This document shows, one piece after another, positions 38,401 through 51,000 of a DNA stretch of 64,000 nt. Both the position numbers and the translations under genes were made by a program. The notes beneath the pieces are model-generated. The model saw only the letters and a list, made by a program, of their open reading frames with translations, was not told where the DNA came from and did not search any database. The stretch is from Acanthopleura granulata (taxonomy: Eukaryota; Mollusca; Polyplacophora; Chitonida; Chitonidae): assembly GCA_016165875.1 (NCBI GenBank), contig JABBOT010000007.1, forward strand, positions 21,287,703 through 21,351,702, given 5' to 3'. Position 1 is the stretch's first letter. The number at the start of each line of letters is the position of its first letter.

Positions 38401-41400
38401 GTGGATAGCTTTTGCTTTTGGTGAGTGTGTCTGATGGTTTAGGGGTTGCAGAGAATCCTGACTTGATCTTTTTGAAGGTTCTCACACGAAACGTTTTTGT
38501 AAAGAATGTAATAAATTGGTTTTCAAGCAAAGCGCAAGATAGCAATGTTTTGACGGAAAACTGTAAGAGTAGAATTCTCATTATTGACTTTTGGGATGTT
38601 TTTCAGCATAAAAACTTACAGGTACGCATGGTTGGATCTATGGATGGCTTGATGGGTAATCTTAAGTTAACAAATAAACAAGAAATAAACAGCATAACGT
38701 GATAGAATAACAAATTGAAATGTCTATGATTAACTTTGGGGATGTTCCCAGATAAAGAATAAAACACGACAACTGGACATGAACCATTGTTCTATACATG
38801 TTAGAAGCATTCCGCTTTGCCAGTCCCAAATCGATGTGTAAAAGCTTCCTCCTAAACGTCATCTTATTATCATTAATCTCGTTACCATATTTACTGAGAC
38901 AAAAAAATATGCAAAAATATCATCAGTATCCAAGAAAGACAGTTCAATGGATATTCGCTTGACACACATTAATCTTAAATCTTTTGACCCTGAACAAAAT
39001 GTGAGACCGTATTACCGTTGGGGAACAGGTATAGTGCAGTTAGTAAATATTTAGGCCTGTGTATATAAGGCGAATGTTTCTAGGCAGACCTCATCTCTTT
39101 AGCAGAGCAAATTACTGAACAGAACAAATATTTCGCAGAGCGTAAGCGGATGAAAATTTCTTGGAAATTATTATGTAGCCATGTTTGTTGCGATACTTTA
39201 TATCTTTCTCCCGAACTCTAAGCATATACGTGTGTACGTATTTATATCCACATATGCTTTCCCTAAGCTTTCAGCCACATCCCATGCATGGTTTGGAGTT
39301 CTCTGTGAAGGATGATGCACTTGCGCACGTCAACAGTTGAGCTCCTCAACTCATTTCGAAAAATTAATTGTTGTTTGACTTAGCTTCTCTACACGTAATA
39401 GGAACTACAGAGGAGGTGAATACAGTTGTGGTAGATTGCCACGCAAAACAAAATAATATAACGTAGGACTCGTCTGGTATTGGTTGACGATATATAAGAT
39501 TGCATAGACTATGTTTCTGAGAACGAAGAATACCGTTGTAAAAATGTACACTGTTCCGACAACCAAATACACAAGATAAGAAGTAATACCGGTAAACACA
39601 GAAAGCTGACAGCGTTTTTTTATTGTGTGTTGATTTGGACGGCTGTGATGTTCGTCAGAGGAAATGGGTAGCTGAGTTTCTAATTAGACCTCATTGTGTG
39701 CCAAAGACAGAAAGCTATGTGTATAAGACTGATAATAATTAGGACTTCAGAATTTCTCGACTTCAGCAGGCTAAAGGTGATAGCGGAGAATTATAAACGT
39801 GTGACAGAAACACGACATTTGTAATGTTAGCCATCTAACAAAGAATGGCTGGAATAAAACATGACATTCGTTCAAAAAAAAATGCAACATTTTACGTTGA
39901 TGCGTTTTGTAAAAGCACATCAACACTTGCACTCTCATGGACTTGAAATGGTTGAATGAAATAAAAACAACAAAGAAACATGCATATCGCCTTTATGAAA
40001 AGGGAAATCGTATCTTTTACAGTCTGCAATGGAAATATTTTCATGCACGCAATTTCTCTTTTATAGGCATCCGACAGGGGGTTCTTCAAACCATTGAATA
40101 GAAATGGCATTTTCATGCGAAGAAAATCAAGCTTGTGTGTAATTTCTTTATACGAAGGCCTTAATATATACAACTAATCTCGGCTATATATACTGTATCA
40201 CATTTTTTCAGAGTACATTTCATGTACTCAGTTCACCATGCCGTTATACAGCAGTTTTTGTTTTTAGTCCGTTATTTGTAGGTGTACACAACTGGTAGAC
40301 GCTTGCATAAATCAACAGCCGGTTATCTCTACAAAAGCTTACTCGAGATATGCAAGATGTATAGTAATACATGGAGTTGTCAGCTTGCCAATAGCCATAA
40401 GCGGAAAGCTAATTATCTAGAGATGCTGCTGCATAACACCCCATTCACATATCACCAAAACAGAACGCTTCGTCAACTCTTACTTTTGCAAACAAAGAAG
40501 ATCTAAATTTGACATTCCCCATTTAACTTCAATTGGTAAAACGACCAACAAGAAGAAGTGTAATGTAAGTGTAACACGTGTCCTTGTGTTTCATCAATGC
40601 ACAGTAATAAAGAACCATGCGCGAAACTACCACAATGCACGCAATCTCCAACGGTCCCCACATCGTTTTCAGAGATTGAATATTTTGACGATTTGACTAT
40701 AATAAGTGTCATTGCATGGGAATGAATATTATCAGTTATTAAGGCGACAGAAGAAACAAAGCAACTTAACATTCATCCGCAGTATAACGGCTGTCTTACA
40801 CTTAAGGCCCACATACTCTTTAATGAAAAAAATTGTTCCTGGACTTGGATTTTATGCGGTAATATTCATTTTGATCATGAAGGTAGAAGGTAATTCTTAT
40901 TATTAAATGCGAATGTCAATTTTAGCGCAGAAAAATGTTTGGAGTTTGTTTCCTTGTGTACAAAAAGCCAGAATTTGTCTCAACACTTGGCGTTGGATGT
41001 TTCCTCTTGACACCCACTGAGATCAGGACCATCTTCCCTTGTGTGCCTGTTCTTATATGTCCATATAGGTGAAAGCGATAACCAGAATTGGTGAATTTGT
41101 CGGCGCGCCTCGCATACGCTACGGCAGCTTTGGTTAGCGGAAGACGAAGCGGTATGTCGGATCTCGTGCGGTGACAATAATTAAAATTAGCGAGATAAGC
41201 TTGTCCTGAGAGAGCGAGTAATTGTCTACACGGAGCGTGATTGGTGGGTCTGTGTTGATAGTTAAACAGACAATGGATTTCTGTATCGTCCGAATTTGAC
41301 AAACGTGGTGTTCACATGTTTCTCCAACTGTTTGCCAAGTGTTTCATGCTTTGATTGTGGCTTGCGGTGAGGTTGTGGCTTGCGGTGGGGTTGTGGCTTG

Positions 41401-42400
41401 CGGTGAGGTTGTGGCTTGCGGTGAGGTTGTGGCTTGCGGTGGGGTTGTGGCTTGCGGTGAGGTTGTATAAATGCACATGCACCAGCCCGATTTTTGTTTC
41501 CCAGTATTACTCCTTCATAACCTGGAGGATTTTTTTATACCATCAGGTAAAATATGTATACCTACCAGTTCTTTCCAAGTCTACACAAAGCCCTCTTTAG
41601 GTTAAAGTCCTCGTATTAACACGTTTTTGTCGTGCTGCTTGTTTCGTTGAGACTTGGAATCAAAAAATGCTGGTTTGGATTTTAGTCCTGTTGCAAGTCA
41701 ACAATGGAGGTTATCGACTTTTGTACGAATGCGGAGTACTAAACATTAATTTCATACTATTTGTCTAAACATAGCCGGCACGTATTCGAATCCAGCTTTT
41801 GTCGATTTGGCCAGCGGTTGAATTGTTAGGCGAAGATTAGCCATTTAGTTTCGCCAGAAGAATAAGTAAAGAGGATAGCGGGTGGCTTTCTCCACTTTTT
41901 TTCCATGATGATCACAGCTCGCTGTTCACCTACAACTGTTCCATTGGTTTTATCGGTGAAGCTGACCTTGGTGACGTGTAGATGTATGTACATTGTTGCC
42001 TTAGTTAAGTGATGGTGTTATGTCCATTAGGACGTGTCCTCACTTATGAGGATATTTCATTTCGGGTAAAAATCCGTGTTCATGTCCCCATAGACAGGAT
42101 TGCTGCGGAATAACACTGAACTGACGGCTTCCTTTGGCGTGTCTTTCTCACTTTATAGATTATCTTTTGCGTATAAGAATTTTGGTAGCTATTGGTGATT
42201 TTGAAGACAATAGATCAAATCGATTTTGTTACCATTTTTCAGATTTCGAAACAACATCTTCATTCCCATTTGTAAGACAAAGAACAATAAATGTACATTG
42301 GCATACAGGCTGATTAATCGTGCAATGGCGATAATATATCGAATGTTAACGTCTTATCGAGGGCAATATTTCATACTTACAATGCCGTTCATGACGCTGT
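38401..42400. other. Non-coding stretch between duplicated blocks A and B
   Basis: No supportable gene. A 126-codon open frame on the minus strand at 40922-41302 resembles nothing I recognise. The only clear structure is the 18-bp minisatellite. Confidence 0.55.
41355..41467. repeat. 18-bp minisatellite, 6 copies
   Basis: The unit TTGTGGCTTGCGGTGAGG or ...GTGGGG. The variants run A-G-A-A-G-A, so the array is a duplicated 54-bp trimer. The plus-strand translation (LWLAVR repeats) is an artefact. Confidence 0.97.
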
Positions 42401-43910
42401 TCTGTATTAGAATAGATGGATTGCTGGGTTTGTGAAAGTGAAAAATAAAACGTTAAGGCATCAGAATTTATTTTTTCTTTAATCAAAGGGGTGTGCAAAT
42501 GTTCAATTTAAATCTTTCTTCTCCTAATATTCGCCTTTAATGAAACGATAATTTATAAATAATTCTTTTTACATTTCTACACAATTGTAAATTGTTAAAT
42601 TTTAAGAATAGACAACAAACTCTTAATACCGCAATATACAAGAACACTGCGATACAAGTCCCTAAGAAAATACGACTCGGGATTGGTCATTTGTAGAATC
42701 GTGTGGGTGGGAAAGGGTTTTTTCTGCCAGGCGAAGAATCTCTAAAAGTTTTGAAACAACATGCTATTCTCCATGATAAAAAAAGGCCACCAGAAGGTTA
42801 CTCGAGCGCATTGATTTTCCTTACTATTTATGTAGTAAATTTGTCAACATCAACCTCTAAAATATATATCCCCAAACTTTCGTGTGGTGGTAGGCCGTAT
42901 CACCACACACATCTTAGACTTTTCTCTACATATCAAAAAATTAACACAGCATGATCACAGAGTTTTAGCTGTTTCTCCTGGAAGGGACGTAATAGCATTT
43001 TGTCACCTTGGTAAGCTCCAGGAAGGAAGGGAGCGAGGTAGTCCCATTGGCAAAAATTTTTTGAGTTGTGTCCAAAGCAGATAAAATTCTGATATATTTT
43101 AACTGGGTGTAAATGACAGTATAGAAATTTATACTGTGTCAACAACCTAGACTGTCTGTGTAACAGTATTATCCAATCGGTGCTCCAGCACTCCTCAATT
43201 CGAAGGCAAATCTTAGACCCCACTGATTGAATTGTGCATGTGTAACCTGAAAATCTTATCATGTAATATGTTATTTCAATAAATTATTATAGTTCTGATT
43301 ATGATTAATCTTGAATAAGAACCGGCAGAGTGCTTCCCTTCATGTTCATGGAGTCAACGTGTCAACAGGCTAAACACATGTCGCCGTCTTCTTCATGTTA
43401 CTTCTAGTAATATTTTGTATTCGGTCCATATGCCGAGTATGGTAAGGTGACCCTGTTACCTTTATAAGCTGCATAATGCGGCACGTTGGCCTCAGATTCC
43501 TGAGGTATGTTCCAATTATTCCCGTTTTACCCTCCGCCGGGAAACACCATGAACTTCAGATAGACTTGATTAATAATCTCTGGCAACTTAGTACACATGG
43601 ATACGACCTTAATTCTGGTATTATTCCATACCCAAAATAAAATTTCGCAGTCGTCATGACTTTATATCACCACAGATGTGTCGACTCAAGCATATAGGTC
43701 ACCCGATACATATACCCGTACAGAATCCACGGGATCTCTGCATAGTGTGGCCCAATGGCTCCGTGCCATGCAGCGGCTAGAGCCTGTTTCAACAGCACCG
43801 TTGAAACCAGCTCAGTGTCCTGAATGATTCAGGGTGGCTCAAATGGTCAAAGTCAGCTCAGTGTGAAGGAGACATGTTCAAAGGTACAATACAACTCGGT
43901 GTCCTGAAGG

Positions 43911-44148
43911 ACTCACCGTGGCTTAGACGGTAAAAGCACTGGCTCACTTTCATAATATCATGCCCTTGAGGTCGGGTGTTCGAATCCGGTCCTCGCTGTT
44001 TCGACAGCCGCCTGGAGTCACGATGTTTGTCAGGTAGTCCACATGTACCTGTGGAACGTCAGTGGTTTACTCTGTGTATTCCAGTTTCCTCTATCCCCAA
44101 AACTGACATATAAGAAATTACTGAGCACAGCGTTAAAACTAAATGAGT
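43911..44148 (+). mobile_element. SINE family 2, tRNA-derived head
   Basis: The head has A-box-like CGTGGCTTAGACGGTAAAAG and B-box GGGTGTTCGAATCC at tRNA spacing. The body follows with CCAGTTTCCTCTATCC, then ACATATAAGAAATTACTGAG and CGTTAAAAC. The 3' part resembles the tail region of SINE family 1, suggesting a shared 3' module. Confidence 0.75.
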
Positions 44149-45716
44149 CAATATGGTGACATCTGATGTTGTGTTGGGTGGCTGCTGTATAAGGTATAAG
44201 CTGGTACGTTGATGCCGCCCAACGCTAGGTTTCGCATAAAGCCCCAAACAAATCAGCTGTGAGTCTGACATACAAATACATGTATCACCTCTTGTAATTC
44301 AATCGACATAACATTGTCCGTAAAAGTTACCGTAAAATGTCTCCACTTCTATTATATTAACTAGTTCATTGTTAATTTCTCTAAGCATAGTAATTAGAGC
44401 CTCCCAATGCTGGAGATCGGTAATGGGAACTCGTCACAGGTTTACTCAAAGTGTTTAGTAATTGTGTATATATCCTTTTTCCGCATATGTGGATGTCAGA
44501 GATTCGCCAGTTGCACTTTGTATATGAATGTGAATGCCAGAGTTGTCCTCTCATACAACCGGAAGTACAGAAGAATCATTGCCAGCAAAAGTTACACACA
44601 TATAGTTTTTTTCCAGAGCGGATGACCGCCATTTCGTGGAAATGTTTACAGCACCGTAATTCACAGCAATCACTTACAATTCAGCAAAATTTCGGAAATA
44701 TGAGTAGATTTTGGTCATCATCACTTATAATTCCACGTCTAATAAGTTTGATAATGCCCTTTATTTATTCAGATATGTCTGTAAGAAAGAAAGATATTGC
44801 TGCTTTTCTTTAACAAACCATTATTTATTTCCAGTCGATTTTGTCCTGCGCTTGTCATTTTTGAGGGATGCATCAATTTTAAATGCAAGCTGGCGGCTTT
44901 TTCCTCCACGCATTTGTCAAGTATGTGCTTGATGAGTTCGACAAGGACAGACTTCAAATAGGCTTATTGGAGACGTTGTCTAAATGGACTGCTTAGCTTT
45001 CCCTTCAAGAAGCCGAACTCCAGATGACAAGTTATTAATCGGAGCTATTTCATGATTATTTAAGACACTGGGACATCAGTCAGATTTTATTCTAATTAAG
45101 CAGGTGCCTCAAAATCTTATTCTGGATAACCATCCGTTGTCAGCAGAGTTTCGTTCTTCGTTTCGCTTCTGTTCATCTAACTACGGTGACTGTGAGTATT
45201 ACCATATATTGACCTAATCATCGATTTCTCAGAATGGAAGCTCGGCGGTGTTTTCTTGACCCACTGTTTTGAACCCCTTGAGCATTCACGGTGTCAGTTT
45301 GCTAAGTGGCCTGGGCGCAATGTCTTTGTAGTGTTATCCCCATCATTAAATCCCAACCAGAGTAAAGACAGGATCTAGGTTTGTTTCCCATACAAAGTCT
45401 AATGGTCACCAAGTTTCACCTAATGGCTTTCACTTTTACCAAAAGAAGGGTTAACTGGGCGAGACGATTCGGAATTTTTCCACCACAGCTCTTGTAGTCC
45501 GGGTATTGAATGTCGACATCGGCCTTCACTACTATTCAAGGTACCAGACTGAACTTGGACATAATTGACATTAATACTGAACAGCGCCACCTAGTGATGC
45601 GATAAGTGAAAACCCAAATCGGATTATGTGTCATATGTTATTAATAATCGGACAGGTGCATGTATGTATGGACATTGATTTACCACACATCAAGGTCCTG
45701 AGCTAGAGACAAGAAC

Positions 45717-45985
45717 TTATTTGATTTTATTTATTTATTTATTTATTTCAATGTTTTTTTACGCCGTACTCAAGAATATTTCACTTATTCGACGGCTTAT
45801 TCGATGGTGGGAGGAAACCGGGCAAAGCCCGGTGGAAACCCACGACCATCCGCAGGTTGCTGGCAGACCTTACTATGTACAGCCGGGGAACAAGCCAGCA
45901 TGGGCTGGACTTGAACTCACAGCCGTGAGGCTTCTGGGTCATTAGGCTGCACTAGCGCGCTAACCAAATGAGTCACGGAGGCCCC
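45717..45985 (-). mobile_element. SINE family 1, full-length
   Basis: Reverse copy. (ATTT)n at 45728-45749 is the tail, then CGCCGTACTCAAGAAT, GGGAGGAAACCGGGC, GCAGGTTGCTGGCAGACC and the tRNA-like head ending at GGGGCCTCCGTGACTC (minus strand). Confidence 0.92.
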
Positions 45986-47150
45986 GACAAGAACTGAAGT
46001 GACACACGCACACACAAGCGCCTACGAAGGTCACTTACAGAGAGGTCCACAGAGGTATATCTGAAAAGTGTTTCATTCTTTCCAGCTTAGATTTTAGATT
46101 GTAAGCCCATCTTCCTACATTCAGTAACCTTGAACTCAGCCCAGGGACGCCGCAACATCATGTTTCTATTCATCAAAAAGTAATTCTGAATTTAATAAAT
46201 TATATCGCAGTTCGTAAATAATGTACTTTTTAGCCAAGCATTATTATATATGCATACTACCTGTCAACCAAAAATGGTTTGTTCAGTCAATATCCACAAG
46301 ACCAATTCCCAAAACAACGTTCAATACAACGCAGCAGAGAATTAAGAATGTATAAAAAGTAAGAAATTACAAGGGGTTGAGACCAAGAGAGGCAGTTTTC
46401 ATTGATGACGGAAATAGACAGACAATGTTTTTTGAAAATGAATTAAATCAGTATCCAATCGTTAACGTGTTAATTAATAAGGTAATCGTTCAGCCACACT
46501 TTACACGTACATCAATGGAATGTGAACTTTTCCAAATTGTCGAATCGCTCGACTCCGTTGTTAGACGCGAGTTGATTACAACCGGACATGAACAAAAAAA
46601 AATAATTGGCAAACGTGAGCATTGAACTCATTGAGATGTACATGAACTACACTATTAATAGAGATAGCGTGTTTTGGAGAATTTCATATGAATATAGTCA
46701 TGTAATAGTAATTGTTTCCCGAGTCACCTCAACTACTGACTTCCACATCAACATGTTCATGAAAGGCTAATACATGCTAAAGTTACCTGTTTCGACCATC
46801 TCTGAGTCACGTCATGAACGACTTCGCATGTCTGTAATCCATCTGATCAAATGACATAAGTGTTCCCTTTAATCCTTCGCTCATCCGAGTCATTTTTGTA
46901 AACTTTACCAAGTCATAAGATTGCGTTTTTAAATCATTTTCTCCAGAATTTCGAGGCTTCGAGTAAATAAGGTGACAATTTGTTCATAAGGAGAGGATTT
47001 CAATTTCTTCGACGGCGGTTTTATTGAGCAGCGCTTAAATTTGGCGAAATAACGCGGTGTTTTATGTCAGATTATTCGGACTATTTCCCGTCGGTGGGGG
47101 TTTTACGATGATGAAAACAGGCAATTTACTCCCCAGGTGTCTGGCGCGGA

Positions 47151-50100
47151 AAGAAAAATCTATAGGCGTTGTCATCAAGAAGAGTTCTAATACCTCTCGG
47201 AAATTTCACAGAAAGGTCGTAGTGACCACATTCATTGACCTAATGCGGACGGTATATAGTTTTTCTTGTAAAATACCCGAAAAAGTTAACGTCTTCGGAA
47301 AGAGTGTAACAAAATACCTTTCAAACAATCCACATGTAAATTATACTACAGTATTCTTAGTGGATTTCATATAATGTCACTATTTGAAGAGCGTGAATCT
47401 AATATCATCTAGATGATAAGACTAGCCTGATCCGAATGATCCGAGTGCCAAAAGCGAATCCTTTATTAAGTGAATGATCGAAATGTTCCAAGTAATTTTA
47501 TTATCCCGTTAGTGATATGGGTGTCCAGTATATCAGGTTATATCAAATTTAAGAAGCAGATATACACGCGTTTTTATTATTTGTGCTTTGATACACCGCT
47601 TGATACGAGGGGTTTTACTGAATTTCAGTCGTATATGTCAGTACGTCATACTTTACCCGCAATTCTGGGAGTAGTGAGACGCCACGAATAGCTCGACCTG
47701 AGTCACTTTAAGGCTCATTGGCATGTTCCGAATATAAAACTCCCGAGGCAGCCATCTTCCGTAATGAAACTCCACGTAGTTACAGACCCTCAACACTCAA
47801 ATCTGACCCTCGTGCTATTTTCAAGGTCAAGGTCATTATCTTTCACAGTTGAATATCACTCTCATCAAACAGCGAGCCCATACAGAGGACAAAGGTAAGA
47901 TATTTGCTGATGTTGTTTGTTTACTGGTTTGTGGCTGTCTGGAATATTGTTTGAGTGATTGGTTCATTTAGTTCCATTTAAAATCCTGCTCCGAACATTC
48001 TACGTAATATACGACAGCACCATCATAAGTGGAGGAGACTGGAGTATCTCAAATAAAAGGAAGAAAATAATTAATCAGTATGTCGCGTGTGTTTGTACTA
48101 GATTCCGGAAACAAAACCTTTACGGTTAATAAGTAGTCGGTCTTGGCGCTCAGATGTTCTAGGAAACAAAAGAAACAACCTATTAACATATTACACATAT
48201 AAAGAAACATTGCATCACACGGCTTCCTGTTATCGTACACAGGCCAGCTTCTTTGGAAATAAGGGAAACAATGAATACTTGGGTACAACGCTTCCAATGC
48301 TGCAAACATGCTGTGAAAAAGCTGTTTTGTGTTACACCGGCAGTCTGCTGGCTTTTCATGCCTAGCAACCGACGGATGGCATGCGTGATCACATTAGCCA
48401 GTCAGGACTTACTTGCACTCAGGACCTTGTACGAAGGCAGGCTTTACAAGAAACAGATTTGTGCCCACATGCGACCAGATTTAGAATTAGTGCGAATTAG
48501 ATCTCCCGCCATACGCTTGTTTAGCAGTCCAAATGACGCCTGTACCCGGTCTTGTGGATGATGACTCGATGGACCATGGGGTCATTTCAATACATCAGTA
48601 CAATGCCTGCCTTCACTAATGGACGTCCTGTGGAAATACAGGCCACAGGCTAATGGTTTTCATGTAACGAGCTTGTTCAACACTGAGGAAAACCTTAATA
48701 AGTAAAGACAAGGATGGAAAACCCAGTAGGCGGTTTTACGCGGTATATTAATCAGGGTATCCTAGTTTGAACCCAGTGCATGCGTTGATTGACGCTTTAT
48801 GAGAAGCATTTAACCCCAAGGTGTTTGGTGATGGTCGACTGGCCAGACAGACACTTAGTGCCGTATGTGCGTATATTCAGGGCATAATACAGTTTTCATT
48901 ATCTGGAATTGAGGGCTGTTGGTCCGACTGGTCGGTACATAACTATCAAGCCACGGAAACACATCACCGCATTCGTTCTCAATAAAATGCTGTCAGAATT
49001 TTTGGCCAAACTATTCAATGTTATTTATGATCGATAATTAGATATTGAATTTATAGTTAAGTCATTAATCCGAATCCAAAGTGCCTGTCGTATCAAAGGT
49101 TCGGCAAGCAGAGAAATAAATGTTAGAAATTATTTATTTATCAGATTAGTGTCATAGGAAAGCCTCGCTCATTATTATTTCACACAAACGACGGTGTTAA
49201 TGCTTAAGAGTTGAGTAATTCGGAGACATCACTGACACAAAGCAGCAAGTAGGTCAATCGGTACTGCCTTTGATCACGCGATTCGTGCGTACTCAAATAT
49301 GTTCATTTGTACAAAGCTGGACTTATGACTGAATTCTTACACCGTCATCTAATGCTGGGAAGTTGGTAGTCTCTCTGGGAACGGGTTTCCAGAACATTTC
49401 GGATGCGCATTCTAGCGCAGCCTTGGACAGAGAATTTGGAGATTCACCCGCTCTCACTGCCTGTGGGGTCTTGGTGACAGTATGGGGTCGACGGCGACTG
49501 TGTGATCGCTGGAGCAGTGAACTGTGTGTTGACCGTTACTTGCTTTCCACTAATAGGAGGGGGCCTGCGAGGCTCAGTGGGTTAGGGCGCTATCGTAGCA
49601 CAATGACCCGAAGCCTCACACCAATGTGGTCGATGTGAGTTTAAGTCCAGCTCATGCTGGTTTCCTCTCCGGCCGTACGTGGGAAGGTCTGCCAGCAACC
49701 TGCGGATGGTCGTGGGTTTCCACCGGGCTTTGCCTGGTTTCCTCCCACCATAATGCTGGCCGCCATCGTATAAGTGAAATATTCTTGATTACGGCATAAA
49801 ACACCAATCAAATCAAATCAAATCCAGTAATAGGTATGCATACCTCTGCCCCATATGTAATAAAGTTTATCAATCACCTACCAAAGGTCAGTGGTTTAAG
49901 CCGGGCAATCCGGTTTCCTCCACAGATGAAACTTAAATATTAAAACTGCAATTACTTTATTTTTCGAGAGTGGCGTTAAGGAACAATAAAATTAAGAACT
50001 AAATAATAAAATCAATAAATAAATGAAAAAAAAAAATAAATGAATGAACTGGTAGTCTTTATCCGTTGTCTTGCGAGGCGCTGGTGTCCATTTTGTTAAA

Positions 50101-51000
50101 ATATCGTAAATTCAAACGGTCCAAACGAATATTGAGGTCACTAAGGAAAGATAAACCATATGTGTCGGTCTATTTTATCATCGCTTGGCATTTGCACAAG
50201 AAATCCATTTTATCTATAACGTATTAGGGTCCATGACATTTCTAGTCTCCCTGATGAACCGATTCAGACTTTCGTCCAAAATCGAGCAGCCGTTTTATAT
50301 CTTCTCCCTAGACATTGTGCCCTCACGAATCGTCAGTGATGACGACTCTCGCCTCTACCAACCACACCCGAGGGTAGTGAGAGAGGAATTTGACATCTAT
50401 AATAACTTGTTTTGGCGAGTAGCTGTAGAATGAGTTATTAATTGTCTACTTTATCCGGCAACGTTACAGTTTACATTTCTCAGGAACCCGACAACATTTA
50501 CCCTTTTTCTGATCAGATTAAATATAAAGGGTTATTCATTGCTAAAGCCACCTATTTCCACGTTGTTGATCACACCTGTATAGATTCTCGTGTTGGTAAA
50601 TTATTTTTTGTACATATATTATATTGTTGCTGCATATTCTATCCATTTATTTACGTATTTGTTGACACATGTCTTTACCGTCTCTCGTGCTCATTCAAGC
50701 TCACTTCTACATTTTCCCTTTCTGAATTGTTACTTGTGTCACATCCCCGTAAACACTTGGCACTCTCTCAAAACCAAATCCTTTAAAGATAGTAAGATCT
50801 GGGTCTTCGTTTCTTTTTGTGATAACCATAGCACGGCGTAGATATTTATTTGGTTATTGTTTCAAATCTTCAATCTTATTGTATTTATTCAGAAAAGAGG
50901 ATGGGATGTTCCATAATTTGACATCTGCGCTCATGTTTAATTCCAGTTCTATGTTATAATGTTGTACTCATGATGAGTTTCGCGGAGGTGAAGTCAGGCA
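47151..51000. repeat. Duplicated non-coding block C (paralogue of block D; clear from about 47440)
   Basis: Matches 57880-61240 in order and orientation. Anchors: 47743/58286 (GAGGCAGCCATCTTCC-like), 48535/59278 (GACGCCTGTA(C/T)(C/T)CGGTCTTG), 48690/59430 (ACCT(T/C)AATAAGTAAAGACAA), 49170/59918 (AAAGCCTCGCTCATTATT), 50188/60400 (GGCATTTGCACAAGAAAT), 50905/61203 (ATTCCATAATTTG). Apparent open frames are not preserved between C and D. Confidence 0.82.
49561..49826 (+). mobile_element. SINE family 1, full-length, with empty site in block D
   Basis: The head GGGCCTGCGAGGCTCAG is followed by all the family modules and the tail (AAATC)n. It is flanked by CACTAATAGG on the left and CAGTAATAGG on the right, a target-site duplication. 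Block D has a single CACTAATGGG at the matching place (about 60110) with no SINE. Confidence 0.92.

Larger units (their letters stand above)
42401..47150. repeat. Duplicated non-coding block B (paralogue of block A)
   Basis: Aligned with 34141-38400 through the anchors listed for block A. It has its own insertions: a tRNA-derived SINE (about 43911-44148) and a SINE family 1 copy (45717-45985). No conserved reading frame. Confidence 0.8.

Noticed and set aside
40922..41302. 126-codon minus-strand open frame as a gene
   Set aside because: No recognised domain, no splice context, and length within chance expectation for a window of this size.
41355..41600. Repeat protein (LWLAVR)n
   Set aside because: Simple translation of an 18-bp minisatellite, with no flanking coding signal.
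48253..48561. 102-codon plus-strand open frame with five cysteines in its first half
   Set aside because: The paralogous sequence in block D (about 59000-59300) is broken by stops and indels, so there is no sign of selection on the protein.
49363..49638. 91-codon plus-strand open frame
   Set aside because: Its second part is the head of a SINE, and the matching block D lacks the frame.
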